NCBI RefSeq assembly: GCF_014192225.1
Contig: NZ_JACHXS010000001.1
Span: forward strand, 212,440-276,439
Source of the DNA: Pseudoduganella umbonata
Lineage (GTDB): Bacteria; Pseudomonadota; Gammaproteobacteria; Burkholderiales; Burkholderiaceae_D
Reading direction: 5' to 3'
DNA: 64,000 bases
Shown here: in pieces, positions 35,655 to 43,959 of the stretch
Layout of the letters: each line of letters opens with the position of its first letter
Position numbering within the stretch: the stretch's first letter is position 1
Notes under the pieces: model-generated
Database searches by the model: none
Seen by the model: the letters and a program-made list of their open reading frames with translations, nothing else
Told to the model about the DNA's origin: nothing
Position numbers and translations under genes: made by a program

Positions 35655-35758
35655 GTCTTGATCCCAGTTGAGGCTGGCCCGGAGCGGGCCAGCGCGACGA
35701 AAGACGCCATGGTGAGCCGTACATGCTTGTCTGTGAACTGCCATTGACGTATATTGCG

Positions 35759-35774
35759 CGTACATTTTTGTACG
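35759..35774. promoter_or_regulatory. Palindrome between divergent LysR and SDR genes
   Basis: cgtaca-tttt-tgtacg, a perfect 6-bp inverted repeat ending 10 bp before the LysR start codon. Position and size suit a LysR autoregulatory site, though the T-N11-A core of many LysR sites is not clear. TTGACG at 35744 could be a -35 element. Confidence 0.35.
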
Positions 35775-35784
35775 GGCCGATCAA

Positions 35785-36654
35785 ATGGAATGGGGCGACG
35801 TCCGGATTTTCCTGGCGGTAGTGCGTGGCGGATCGTTCGGCGAAGCAGCGCGGACCCTGGGCGTGAGCCATCCGACGGTGGGTCGCCGGATCAAAGCGCT
35901 CGAAGATGAAGCGGAGCAGGCGCTCTTCCGCAGGACCAGGGATGGACTGGTTCTCACGGACGCCGGAGACGCCGTACTGACCCTGGCTGAATCGATGGAA
36001 GATTCCGCACTGGCCATGGAGAGGCGCCTGGCGGGCAACCACGAGCGCCTCGAAGGCATCTTGCGGATATCTTCGGCAGAATGGTTTGCTGGCTATGTCC
36101 TCGCACCCGTCCTGGCCGAACTGACGCGCCGCCATCCGGCCGTGGTGCCTGAGGTGATCGCCGGCTACCGCTTGTTGAATCTGCCGCGCCGTGAAGCCGA
36201 CGTGGCTTTTCGCATTGTTCCGTTCAGCGAACCCGACATCGTCCAGCGCCGCCTGATGCGGATTTCCTACGGCCTGTATGGCTCAGCCGGCACTGCGGCT
36301 GCGATGCAGGACGATCCGGCTTCAGTGGGATTGATCCTGATGAACACGGCACAGTCCCACTTTCCCGATGTCGCCTGGCTGCTGGACAGATTCCCGCAGT
36401 CGCGGCGGGCCTTCACGAGCACGAGCCGGGCCATCCAGGCACAGATGTGCCTGCGAGGTTTGGGCATCGCCGTGCTGCCAGCCCCGCTGGGCGATGCAAC
36501 AGCCGGATTGCAGCGTATCGACACACCGGACCAGCCTCCAGGCAGGGACATCTGGGTGGGCTACCACAATGACCTACGGCATATGGACCGCCTGCGAGCG
36601 ATGCTGGATATCGCCGATGCGATGCTGTCGGATACCGCTTTCGCGGCAAATTGA
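35785..36654 (+). CDS. LysR-family transcriptional regulator
   Basis: A 289-residue LysR protein with the winged HTH at residues 1-60 ('FGEAARTLGVSHPTVGRRIK', 'LFRRTRDGLVLTDAG') and a periplasmic-binding-type effector domain. It lies divergently from the SDR/exporter pair with a 130-bp gap holding the palindrome at 35759. The effector is unknown. Confidence 0.9.
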   Translation: MEWGDVRIFLAVVRGGSFGEAARTLGVSHPTVGRRIKALEDEAEQALFRRTRDGLVLTDAGDAVLTLAESMEDSALAMERRLAGNHERLEGILRISSAEWFAGYVLAPVLAELTRRHPAVVPEVIAGYRLLNLPRREADVAFRIVPFSEPDIVQRRLMRISYGLYGSAGTAAAMQDDPASVGLILMNTAQSHFPDVAWLLDRFPQSRRAFTSTSRAIQAQMCLRGLGIAVLPAPLGDATAGLQRIDTPDQPPGRDIWVGYHNDLRHMDRLRAMLDIADAMLSDTAFAAN

Positions 36655-36712
36655 GCGCCACGTTCTCGTAAGCCTCTGCATGGTCGGCGTACCACCAGCC
36701 TGACGGGCCACG

Positions 36713-37345
36713 TCAAGCGAGATGCAGGTAACGGATGGCGCCGTTCTTTGGATTGACCAGCATGCGGCGCAGGTGCTTGTGCTTGATCTCGAACGGGAGC
36801 GCCGCCGTGAGCCGGTCGAGGAATGGCTGGAAAGCTGCGCTCTCGTAAGGCACCGGGAAGATAAGGGACGGTCCGACCGATAATGCTCGACGGTGAAAAT
36901 TCAAACCCAGGGTGCAGGTGCCGCGCTCCCAGCTGGCCAACGGCTCGGGGAACTCATTTGAAAAATCGCGCCAGTCGAAGTGATACGAGACATGCAAACT
37001 GAGCGGGCCCACCGTCTGCCTGGGCCACCGTTCATCCGACAGGGCGAATTCAACCGCATCCTCGAAGCACTCGATGCCAAGTTGCCAGCTCTTGCCCGAT
37101 TCCCCAGGATTGCGCTCCAGGCCGAATCGCCGTCGGGCCTCGTCGAGGCAGGCGGCGGCCACGGCCGCATCCGTCCATTCGCTGGGCGGGTCGACGTTCA
37201 GCGCTATGGAATGGCCGAGCTGAACGCTTACTGCCATACTGGCAAGCATTTCCCGGATTCTTCCAAAGGCCTCGCGGGGTCTGCCTTTGACGGCCTGGTG
37301 GAAACTGACGGATTTGGGGAGCTGGTAAAAGACGGCTTCGAACAT
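36713..37345 (-). CDS. Hypothetical protein
   Basis: A 210-residue soluble protein without signal peptide or TM that I do not recognise. It has mixed alpha/beta character, with a conserved-looking end ('EIKHKHLRRMLVNPKNGAIR'). Base composition is slightly less GC-rich than neighbours, and it lies beside another unknown gene, as accessory or immunity-type genes often do. It converges on the LysR gene and is divergent from the gene at 37450 across an AT-rich 104-bp gap. Confidence 0.55.
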   Translation of the reverse strand: MFEAVFYQLPKSVSFHQAVKGRPREAFGRIREMLASMAVSVQLGHSIALNVDPPSEWTDAAVAAACLDEARRRFGLERNPGESGKSWQLGIECFEDAVEFALSDERWPRQTVGPLSLHVSYHFDWRDFSNEFPEPLASWERGTCTLGLNFHRRALSVGPSLIFPVPYESAAFQPFLDRLTAALPFEIKHKHLRRMLVNPKNGAIRYLHLA

Positions 37346-37449
37346 GACGGCAAGGTTGGCGGAAGTTGAGTTTATTATAATTCGGCAGAAGTCCAGTCCG
37401 CCTGCTGAGCCGACAGGTCAATGCGTCAAGGAATTCGATCATTGCAACC

Positions 37450-38550
37450 ATGATAAGTAAAATGCGCCACACGCGCGGATGGGGACTATGGCTGCTGGCT
37501 GCCGCGGGATGTCTGGCCACCACGGCACAGGCCATGGACGTGCCTGCCGGCTGGGATCTTACGTATGCCGCGCAGCGGGCGGACGCTCCGCCGATCCGGC
37601 ATGGCTATAACGATATCTACAACCTGTACGAGACGATCGACAAACGCGGCTGGCAGATACGCTACTTCCTGCAACAGGTGCCGCTCGCCCGGGTCGACGA
37701 AGCCGTGTTCGTACAACACGAGGTGGGCAACCGCTACGGCCTGTTCATCGAAGGCGGGCACGCCTGGCTGCTGCGCGACCGCGATTACTCGTCCGTTGAA
37801 ATGCGCGCCGTGGAGGTCGAAGCGGCGCGCAAGATCATTCGCCGCTATGCGCGCCGTGATGGTCCGACGCGCCGCGCCTCGTACCAGTTCACCGAAAGCG
37901 CCTCCTGTTCCGCAGCGGTGGCGCGCGCCGTGGTCAGTGTCCACAGCAAGGGCAAGGCGGCACAATACTGGCTGTCGGGTGCCGACTTCTGCGAAATCGA
38001 TACGGAACTGCTGTCGCCAGTCAAACTGATACTGTGCGGTGGACATTGCCGCACGGCCAAGCCGGTGCCGCTGTGGGCCGCCAAGCTGGAGGAGGAGCTA
38101 CAGGTGCTGGCCCCCAAGGAAAAGGTGGCAACGCCTGCACGGGACCGGAAAGCGGTTCTGCAGCAGGCCAACGAACTGCTGGCGAACGGGGGCAGCGCTG
38201 AAGCGATGTGCCAGGCGGTCAACGAGCTGCTGGACCTGCCTTCGCCCAACGATAAAGCACGCACCCGCAGGTTCAACCATCCGGACGAGGACGTCGACGC
38301 AGCCATGGTGGCGTTGATGGGCCGGGTCGATTTGCGCTGCAATCACAAGATCGGCGCGCCGTTGCTGGAATTCCTGGTGCGGCGCAGCTCTATCGTCGTG
38401 ATCGAGGCCGCGCTGAAGGCCGGGTTCCCCGTCAACGAGAAGCACCACCACACGCCGCTTGACGTGGCGGTATTCGAAAAACGCTACGACGTCCACCAAT
38501 TGCTCATCGCTGCCGGCGGCGTGCGCGATATCACGCTGGGCAAAGAATGA
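37450..38550 (+). CDS. Secreted hypothetical protein with C-terminal ankyrin-like repeat
   Basis: A 366-residue protein with a signal peptide (cleavage near 'TTAQAMDV'). Residues 40-200 contain several cysteines and an unknown domain ('NLYETIDKRGWQIRYFLQQV'). The last 60 residues look like one or two ankyrin repeats ('KHHHTPLDVAVFEKRYDVHQ'). An ATG at 37462 is an alternative start. Function unknown; periplasmic location is inferred. Confidence 0.6.
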   Translation: MISKMRHTRGWGLWLLAAAGCLATTAQAMDVPAGWDLTYAAQRADAPPIRHGYNDIYNLYETIDKRGWQIRYFLQQVPLARVDEAVFVQHEVGNRYGLFIEGGHAWLLRDRDYSSVEMRAVEVEAARKIIRRYARRDGPTRRASYQFTESASCSAAVARAVVSVHSKGKAAQYWLSGADFCEIDTELLSPVKLILCGGHCRTAKPVPLWAAKLEEELQVLAPKEKVATPARDRKAVLQQANELLANGGSAEAMCQAVNELLDLPSPNDKARTRRFNHPDEDVDAAMVALMGRVDLRCNHKIGAPLLEFLVRRSSIVVIEAALKAGFPVNEKHHHTPLDVAVFEKRYDVHQLLIAAGGVRDITLGKE

Positions 38551-38614
38551 AAACGCTGCCGGCGGCTTCACTGGACGTGGCGGTGACCGGGGCCGCACTG
38601 CTTTGTGTTCAGCA

Positions 38615-39628
38615 TCAGGGCTGCTCGTGGACGGGCCCGTACTCGGTGGGAACCCAGCGGTAGGCCCCGTCCTTGCCAGCCTGGATACGTCCCACGCCGG
38701 GGAAGGGCACGTGGGCGCCGGCGATCCACCATGCGCGCGATGCGGCCTGGGAAAGCAGTGCGCGCCGGGTTGCCACCGCGCGCGGCTGGTCCCAGTCGAA
38801 CTCGATTGCCACTTGGGGATGGGGGAACTGCACTGCGGCGTTATGGACGATGTCGCCCCATACCAGCAGGTTCTGCTTGTCCGAGGAAAACAGATAAGCG
38901 GTGTGACCCGGCGTATGCCCTGGCGCCCGGACGGCGCTCACACCCTCGCGCAGCACCTGTCCGGGTGCGAAGACGGTGAGCTTGCCGGCCGCGCGATACG
39001 GCGCGATCGCGTCGCGGGACATGCCGAACAGCGCCTGCTTGTCCTTCGGCGCGGCGGCCGCCTGTTTCGGGCTCAGCCAATAATCCGCATCGGCCTTCGG
39101 CACGAACACCTGGGCGTTCGGAAAGGCCATGTTGCCGGTGGCGGTCAACAGGCCGCCGGCATGGTCCGGATGCAGATGGGTCAGCAGGATCGTGTCGACC
39201 TGCTCCGGCGCATAACCCGCCGCCCGGAGGTTCGCCAGCAGGTAGCCGAGATGGTCGCCGAACAGCTTCGCGGTGCCGGTATCCACCAGGATCAGATTCG
39301 CGCCCGTACGCACGAGATAGGCATTGACCGCCGTCTGCACCGGCGCCGCGCGTGCCAGGAAGGCGGCGGCCAGCGCAGCGTCGATCGTCGGCCTGCCGGC
39401 CCCGCCCAGCAGCGCGGCATCGATGCCGACATGGCCGTCGTACAGCGCCGTGACATCGAATGTCCCTAGCTGCATCCGGAAGTAGCCGGGCACTTGCGAT
39501 ACCGGCTGTGTGGGAAGGCCGGCACCGATGGATGGCACCATGGCCGCCAGCGCGAGCGTGGATAAGACGGCCCAGCGCCGCAGGCGCCGGCGCAGGCCCG
39601 CGGCAGCGAAGTGGTTGAAGTCGTACAT
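38615..39628 (-). CDS. Secreted MBL-fold metallo-hydrolase
   Basis: A 337-residue metallo-beta-lactamase-fold protein with an N-terminal signal region ('STLALAAMVPSIGAGLP'). The zinc motif HxHxDH is 'LTHLHPDHAGG', with further ligands in 'RAPGHTPGHTAYLF' and 'VWGDIVHN'. The overall pattern is that of AHL-lactonase/methyl-parathion-hydrolase-like proteins, so quorum-quenching is possible but not shown. The start follows 'CCAGGAGAGACTTCATC'. A LysR gene is divergent and probably controls it. Confidence 0.88.
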   Translation of the reverse strand: MYDFNHFAAAGLRRRLRRWAVLSTLALAAMVPSIGAGLPTQPVSQVPGYFRMQLGTFDVTALYDGHVGIDAALLGGAGRPTIDAALAAAFLARAAPVQTAVNAYLVRTGANLILVDTGTAKLFGDHLGYLLANLRAAGYAPEQVDTILLTHLHPDHAGGLLTATGNMAFPNAQVFVPKADADYWLSPKQAAAAPKDKQALFGMSRDAIAPYRAAGKLTVFAPGQVLREGVSAVRAPGHTPGHTAYLFSSDKQNLLVWGDIVHNAAVQFPHPQVAIEFDWDQPRAVATRRALLSQAASRAWWIAGAHVPFPGVGRIQAGKDGAYRWVPTEYGPVHEQP

Positions 39629-39739
39629 GATGAAGTCTCTCCTGGCGTTGTGACGGCATAGGATAGGAGAGAAGTAATGTCGCCAGTGGAGAATATATGA
39701 TCCACAATGTAGACATTTATTCGGCATTGCGAGGAGTTG

Positions 39740-40645
39740 ATGGGAGACCAGTTGAGCGGCATCGCCGCGTTCGTGCGGGCCGCGGAAGCGTCCAGCTTCG
39801 CGGTGGCGGCGGAAGCGATGGGTTTGTCGCGTTCCGCTGTGGGCAAAGCCATCGCGCGGCTCGAGGAGCGCCTCGGCGTGCAGCTGTTCCATCGCACCAC
39901 GCGCACGCTGCGCCTGACCGACGAAGGCGCGGCCTTCTACGAGCGCTGTGCCGTTGCGCTGGCGGACATCCGGGATGCCGAAGCGGGTTTTGATGCGGCA
40001 AAGCGGCAGCCTGCAGGCAGGGTCCGTGTCAGCGTGCCGGTCCTGCTGGGACGCCATTGCATCGCGCCGGTGCTGGTCGATCTCGCGGCGGCGAACGCGC
40101 AGCTGGAACTGGAGGTCGCGTTCACGGACCGGCCGGTCGATCTGCTGGCGGATGGCTTCGACCTGGTGGTGCGGACGGGCGCACTGGGTGACGAGGGTGA
40201 CCTGAAGGCGCGCCGCCTGGGCACCCAGGCAATGCTGCTGTGTGCGGCGCCAGCCTACCTGCGCGTTCACGGCACGCCGGCACGGCTGGAGGAGATCGGC
40301 ACGCATGCGCTGCTGGCCTACGGCAAGGGCCAGCGTGTCGTGTCATGGCACTTCAACGACCATGGACAGCGTCACGAGATCAAGCCGGCCGGACGGCTCC
40401 GCTTCGACGACCTGGAAGCGATCGCCGATGCCGCGGCCAGCGGGAGCGGGCTTGCCTGGCTGCCGTCGTGGCTGGTGGCCGCGCGGCTGCGGCGTGGGCA
40501 ACTGGTCGAAGTACTGCCGGCGCTGCGCGGACCGGGTTTCGACGTGCACGCCGTCTGGCCAGTCGGACGCTACCTGCCGATGCGGGTGCGCGCCGTGATC
40601 GATGCGCTGGTGCGGGAGGTGCCTGCCAGGCTCGATCCTGGGTGA
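39740..40645 (+). CDS. LysR-family transcriptional regulator
   Basis: A 301-residue LysR protein: winged HTH ('FAVAAEAMGLSRSAVGKAIA', 'LFHRTTRTLRLTDEG') plus an effector domain of the CrgA/AaeR-like type. ATG 39740 lies close behind 'GAGGAG'; the TTG at 39737 is an alternative. It faces the metallo-hydrolase gene across 111 bp. Confidence 0.9.
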   Translation: MGDQLSGIAAFVRAAEASSFAVAAEAMGLSRSAVGKAIARLEERLGVQLFHRTTRTLRLTDEGAAFYERCAVALADIRDAEAGFDAAKRQPAGRVRVSVPVLLGRHCIAPVLVDLAAANAQLELEVAFTDRPVDLLADGFDLVVRTGALGDEGDLKARRLGTQAMLLCAAPAYLRVHGTPARLEEIGTHALLAYGKGQRVVSWHFNDHGQRHEIKPAGRLRFDDLEAIADAAASGSGLAWLPSWLVAARLRRGQLVEVLPALRGPGFDVHAVWPVGRYLPMRVRAVIDALVREVPARLDPG

Positions 40646-40823
40646 CGGCGCGCGGCCCTATGCAGGGGGAAGTTTAGCCATCTGACTTGCAGACCGGTAC
40701 CATCAACTATTTCAAGTCCGTGATTACCATGGCAGCGCACCACGATATACCATCGTTGGTAACCAGCTTATAAGGGCGCTTGAAGAGCGAGGTTTTTCAA
40801 CATTATTCACATGCAGAATCGAT

Positions 40824-41582
40824 ATGCATTCACTTAAACTGATCGGCCTCTTGCTTGTCTCCGTGTTTAATTTTCCCGGAGAAGTTTCTGCAAAAAACCA
40901 GGAAGACAATATACAAGCGGATCAAGGTGCAGATTCGGTGGTTAATGTGACTGCGATCAGGGACCCGGACTGGAAGCCATATAGTTCCATGCTCAAAGGG
41001 GTAAGCCGCTTCGCGGAAAAGCGTGACCTTGCCCCTACTGCTGAACTGCAATTTATCCTGGTGCCTCGCCTTCCGGGCGTCGATATGAACGCACTTCAGC
41101 TAAAGCTTCAAAGCGACGAAGCCAGCCTGGACATTCCTTTGGGGCAGGGCAATATCTTTATCTTGCCCGTCAAGCCGGAACTGGCGCGGGATAAGGCCGA
41201 GCTGATGCTCAACCGGAAGGCTGGATCGGTGACATGGCTTCCCTACGTCAGAAGTCCCACGACAAGCGATACTGTCCGCCGCTTGGGCGACCTGCGACTC
41301 GCGTGCGAAGTCCATTGGGCAATCGACAAGGAAACCTTGCCTTTCGCAGCGCGCACTTCGATCAGCGCATTGGGTGGACCGTGTAATTTCGTTTCGAAAA
41401 AAGGTACGTACAGCTTCTCGGAACCTCGGCGCATTAGCCGTGCAACGATCAGCTTCAATGGAAAGACCGAGTCCGTGCCGGTGAACGGATACTCTTTTAC
41501 GCCGCCGTTACGGGAACAGCGCTGGGCTAACGATAGTGTGATCGAGCTGCAGTTTGCGGAAGACCCTTCTCCCGGATCCTGA
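40824..41582 (+). CDS. Secreted hypothetical protein
   Basis: A 252-residue protein with a signal peptide ('LIGLLLVSVFNFPGEVSA') and no domain I recognise. Two Cys could form a disulphide ('LACEVHW' and 'GGPCNF'). GC content is visibly lower than in neighbouring genes, and the 178 bp before it are AT-rich, which suggests recent acquisition. The FHA-domain gene converges 80 bp downstream. Confidence 0.6.
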   Translation: MHSLKLIGLLLVSVFNFPGEVSAKNQEDNIQADQGADSVVNVTAIRDPDWKPYSSMLKGVSRFAEKRDLAPTAELQFILVPRLPGVDMNALQLKLQSDEASLDIPLGQGNIFILPVKPELARDKAELMLNRKAGSVTWLPYVRSPTTSDTVRRLGDLRLACEVHWAIDKETLPFAARTSISALGGPCNFVSKKGTYSFSEPRRISRATISFNGKTESVPVNGYSFTPPLREQRWANDSVIELQFAEDPSPGS

Positions 41583-41662
41583 TACAAACCGCGGGCTTGC
41601 TGCGTTCGCAAGGCGCGTCCGTGGTGAACGAATCTGTTCGTCCACCGGGCCCGGCACGGCCA

Positions 41663-43264
41663 TCAGGCGGTGTGCATTTCCCCGGCCACCATCTCGCGCA
41701 CCACGCCGCCGGTGCGGATGATGTAGCTGTCGGGATACGGGCCGGCGGCGAAGCGGGTGTGCGCGGGCATCCGGCTCAGCTTGTCGAGCTGCGCATGGGG
41801 GCCCAGCGCGGTTTCCTTGCCGGTCACGGCATCCAGGTGCCAGAAGCCGCCGTCGTGGTGGAACAGCAGCGGCAGCGCGGCGGCGACCGGCGCGGCCTGC
41901 ATGCGGCGCAGCGGGTAGCCGGGGTGCGTGTCCGGTGCCAGCACGACGAAGCATTCGGCGCGTGCGCCGCTGTCGATGCGGTGCAGGATCACGCCGTGCG
42001 GCATCAGCGCAGTCACTTCCAGGACGACGATGCCCTTGATGCTGGCGGACAGCTCGATGCGCATGCCCAGCCGCAGCGGCACCGGCTTGTGCTTGCCGGG
42101 CCACACGCCGTCCAGCAGCAGGCCATAGCGCGACACGTCCTCGATTTCAAAGCCCAGCGTGCCGCGGCGGATCACCGCGTGGCGGCCGGACAGCCGGCGC
42201 GTCAGCCCGGCAGGATCGATGCCGTCGGGGCCGAAGTGGTTCAGCAGCACGTCCGCTTCCGGATCGACGATTTCCATGCGCCCGAACACGCATTCGCCCA
42301 GCGCGAACAGGCGGATGTGGCGCTGCGCGCCCGCTTCCGGCGCCGCGTTGACGAACGTGGCGGCAACGCTCGGGTGCGGGTGGGCCGGGCCGGTATGCGG
42401 CATGTCGATCTCGATCAGGTCCTCGTCCCACGCGATGGTCGAGAAGCCCAGGTCGATCTTGCCCTGCGGCGCGCCGAGGTCGAGGTGGGCGATGCCGGCA
42501 TTGCGCGCGGTGACGTCGATGTCCATGCTGTGGCCACCCTGGCCGGACACGCGGGCGATCGACGCGTCGTCCGCCATCACGCGCACGTTCTTGTGCGTGG
42601 ACAGGAAGATGCGGTGGATCTCGGTCAGCGTGGCATCGGGGCGCGGCACCAGCACGACGAACGTGCATTCCCATTTGCGCACCGGCTGCCCCGGGTGCCG
42701 GCTCAGCACCTCGGCGTGGATCTGGTACTGGCCGTGTTCGCGGTCGCGCGACGAGAATTCGGCGAATACGGGGCGCCAGTCGCCATCGATGGCGCGGACA
42801 AACTGCCGCTCCGACGCGCCTTGCTGCATCAGGTCCGACGTCAGGCGGAGCGCCAGTTGCGGCGCGCACCCGTCCGGCATGCCGCGCAGTTCCATCTTGA
42901 GGGTCTGGCGGCCCCCCGCCGCGCGCGGATCGAAGCCGCTGATGTGCAGCTGCGGCCGCACGTGGATCGGCGTGGCATAGTTGCCAAGCCTGGTATTGCC
43001 GGCCATCGCAGGCCCGGCGCCATGGTGCGCCGGATCGGTGCTCCGGGCCTGCGGCACGCGGCCGTTGCGCATTGCGGACAGCAGTTCGTAGCTCGATGCG
43101 GAGTCTGAACGCGCGGCCGCCGGTATGCCTGCCGGTGCCATCACAGCCGATGCCATGCCCTCCGACGCGGCCGCCGGCTGGCCGTGCCCACCCTCGCAGG
43201 CGTGCTGGCCCGGCGCGACCCAGAAGGTGCAATGCGGGTGATCGGGATTACGGCAAGTGTTCAT
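41663..43264 (-). CDS. FHA-domain protein with N-terminal cysteine/histidine motif
   Basis: A 533-residue protein. The N-terminus has a Cys4/Cys12/Cys23/His27 arrangement ('CRNPDHPHC', 'CEGGH') that looks like a small zinc module. A middle beta-rich region (about 90-310) has no clear family. The FHA domain (about 315-425) shows Gly328-Arg329 ('VFGRMEI'), Ser359-x2-His362 ('LSGRHAVI') and 'DVSRYGLLLDG', the residues that bind phosphothreonine. It would read the output of a Ser/Thr kinase. Last gene of the minus-strand block, 183 bp after the SH3b gene; no strong ribosome-binding site. Confidence 0.78.
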   Translation of the reverse strand: MNTCRNPDHPHCTFWVAPGQHACEGGHGQPAAASEGMASAVMAPAGIPAAARSDSASSYELLSAMRNGRVPQARSTDPAHHGAGPAMAGNTRLGNYATPIHVRPQLHISGFDPRAAGGRQTLKMELRGMPDGCAPQLALRLTSDLMQQGASERQFVRAIDGDWRPVFAEFSSRDREHGQYQIHAEVLSRHPGQPVRKWECTFVVLVPRPDATLTEIHRIFLSTHKNVRVMADDASIARVSGQGGHSMDIDVTARNAGIAHLDLGAPQGKIDLGFSTIAWDEDLIEIDMPHTGPAHPHPSVAATFVNAAPEAGAQRHIRLFALGECVFGRMEIVDPEADVLLNHFGPDGIDPAGLTRRLSGRHAVIRRGTLGFEIEDVSRYGLLLDGVWPGKHKPVPLRLGMRIELSASIKGIVVLEVTALMPHGVILHRIDSGARAECFVVLAPDTHPGYPLRRMQAAPVAAALPLLFHHDGGFWHLDAVTGKETALGPHAQLDKLSRMPAHTRFAAGPYPDSYIIRTGGVVREMVAGEMHTA

Positions 43265-43447
43265 GAGGGGCCAAGGACGAGACAAGCAAGACTTTACGCG
43301 CTTTTGCATCCCGTTGGCAACTCGCCGTAGCCCCGAACAGGGGTGCTTTTCAGCCCGTATTCATCCGCTGTGCCCGCAAGGCGTGCGTAATCCGTAGCGA
43401 TCGCTCAACCATGTCCGGTCGGCCATCCGTACACGGCAGCTCCAGGC

Positions 43448-43948
43448 TCACTGCTCGGCCGCGCGGCGCAGCCACAGGCTGCTGGCCCATCCCTCCACGC
43501 CGGCGGGGCCGCCGTCATAGCGGATCTGCCACCAGTCGCCGTCATGCCGCCCGGTCGGCGTGACGATCGACCCGGCCGGCGCCACGGCCAGCCGCGCCGA
43601 TCCCACGCCGGCCGCGTCGCGTACGTTCAGGTCGCGGTGTACCCGGTAGCGTTGCCCCGGCACCGGCAGCACGGCGGATGCCTGTTGCGTGGGCGCGTCA
43701 GCCTGCGGGGAGGCGGCTGCGGTGTGCGGCGGCGCCGCGGTGACGCCATGCAGCAGCAGCGCGCCGAATACCCAGGCACCGCCGCCCAGGATGGCGAGGC
43801 CGCGCACGGTCGGCCGGCGCCACCAGTGGGCCGGCGTCAGGAACGATGCCAGCACCAGCGTGAGGGCCAGGCCGGCGGCGTAGGCGAGGGCGCCGTGGCT
43901 GGCAGCAAGATAAGGTCCGGCACCGCTGGCGAGTTGGTCGAATGACAT
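43448..43948 (-). CDS. Two-TM protein with C-terminal SH3b domain
   Basis: A 166-residue protein with two TM helices ('AYAAGLALTLVLASFL', 'GLAILGGGAWVFGALLL'), a Pro/Ala linker and a bacterial SH3 domain (about 95-160: 'YRVHRDLNVRDAAGVG', 'GDWWQIRYD', 'GWASSLWLRRA'). SH3b domains bind peptidoglycan or cell-wall peptides, so the domain probably faces the periplasm. It begins 11 bp after the preceding gene of the block, consistent with a part in envelope sensing. Confidence 0.75.
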   Translation of the reverse strand: MSFDQLASGAGPYLAASHGALAYAAGLALTLVLASFLTPAHWWRRPTVRGLAILGGGAWVFGALLLHGVTAAPPHTAAASPQADAPTQQASAVLPVPGQRYRVHRDLNVRDAAGVGSARLAVAPAGSIVTPTGRHDGDWWQIRYDGGPAGVEGWASSLWLRRAAEQ

Positions 43949-43959
43949 GGCCGGCCCGC

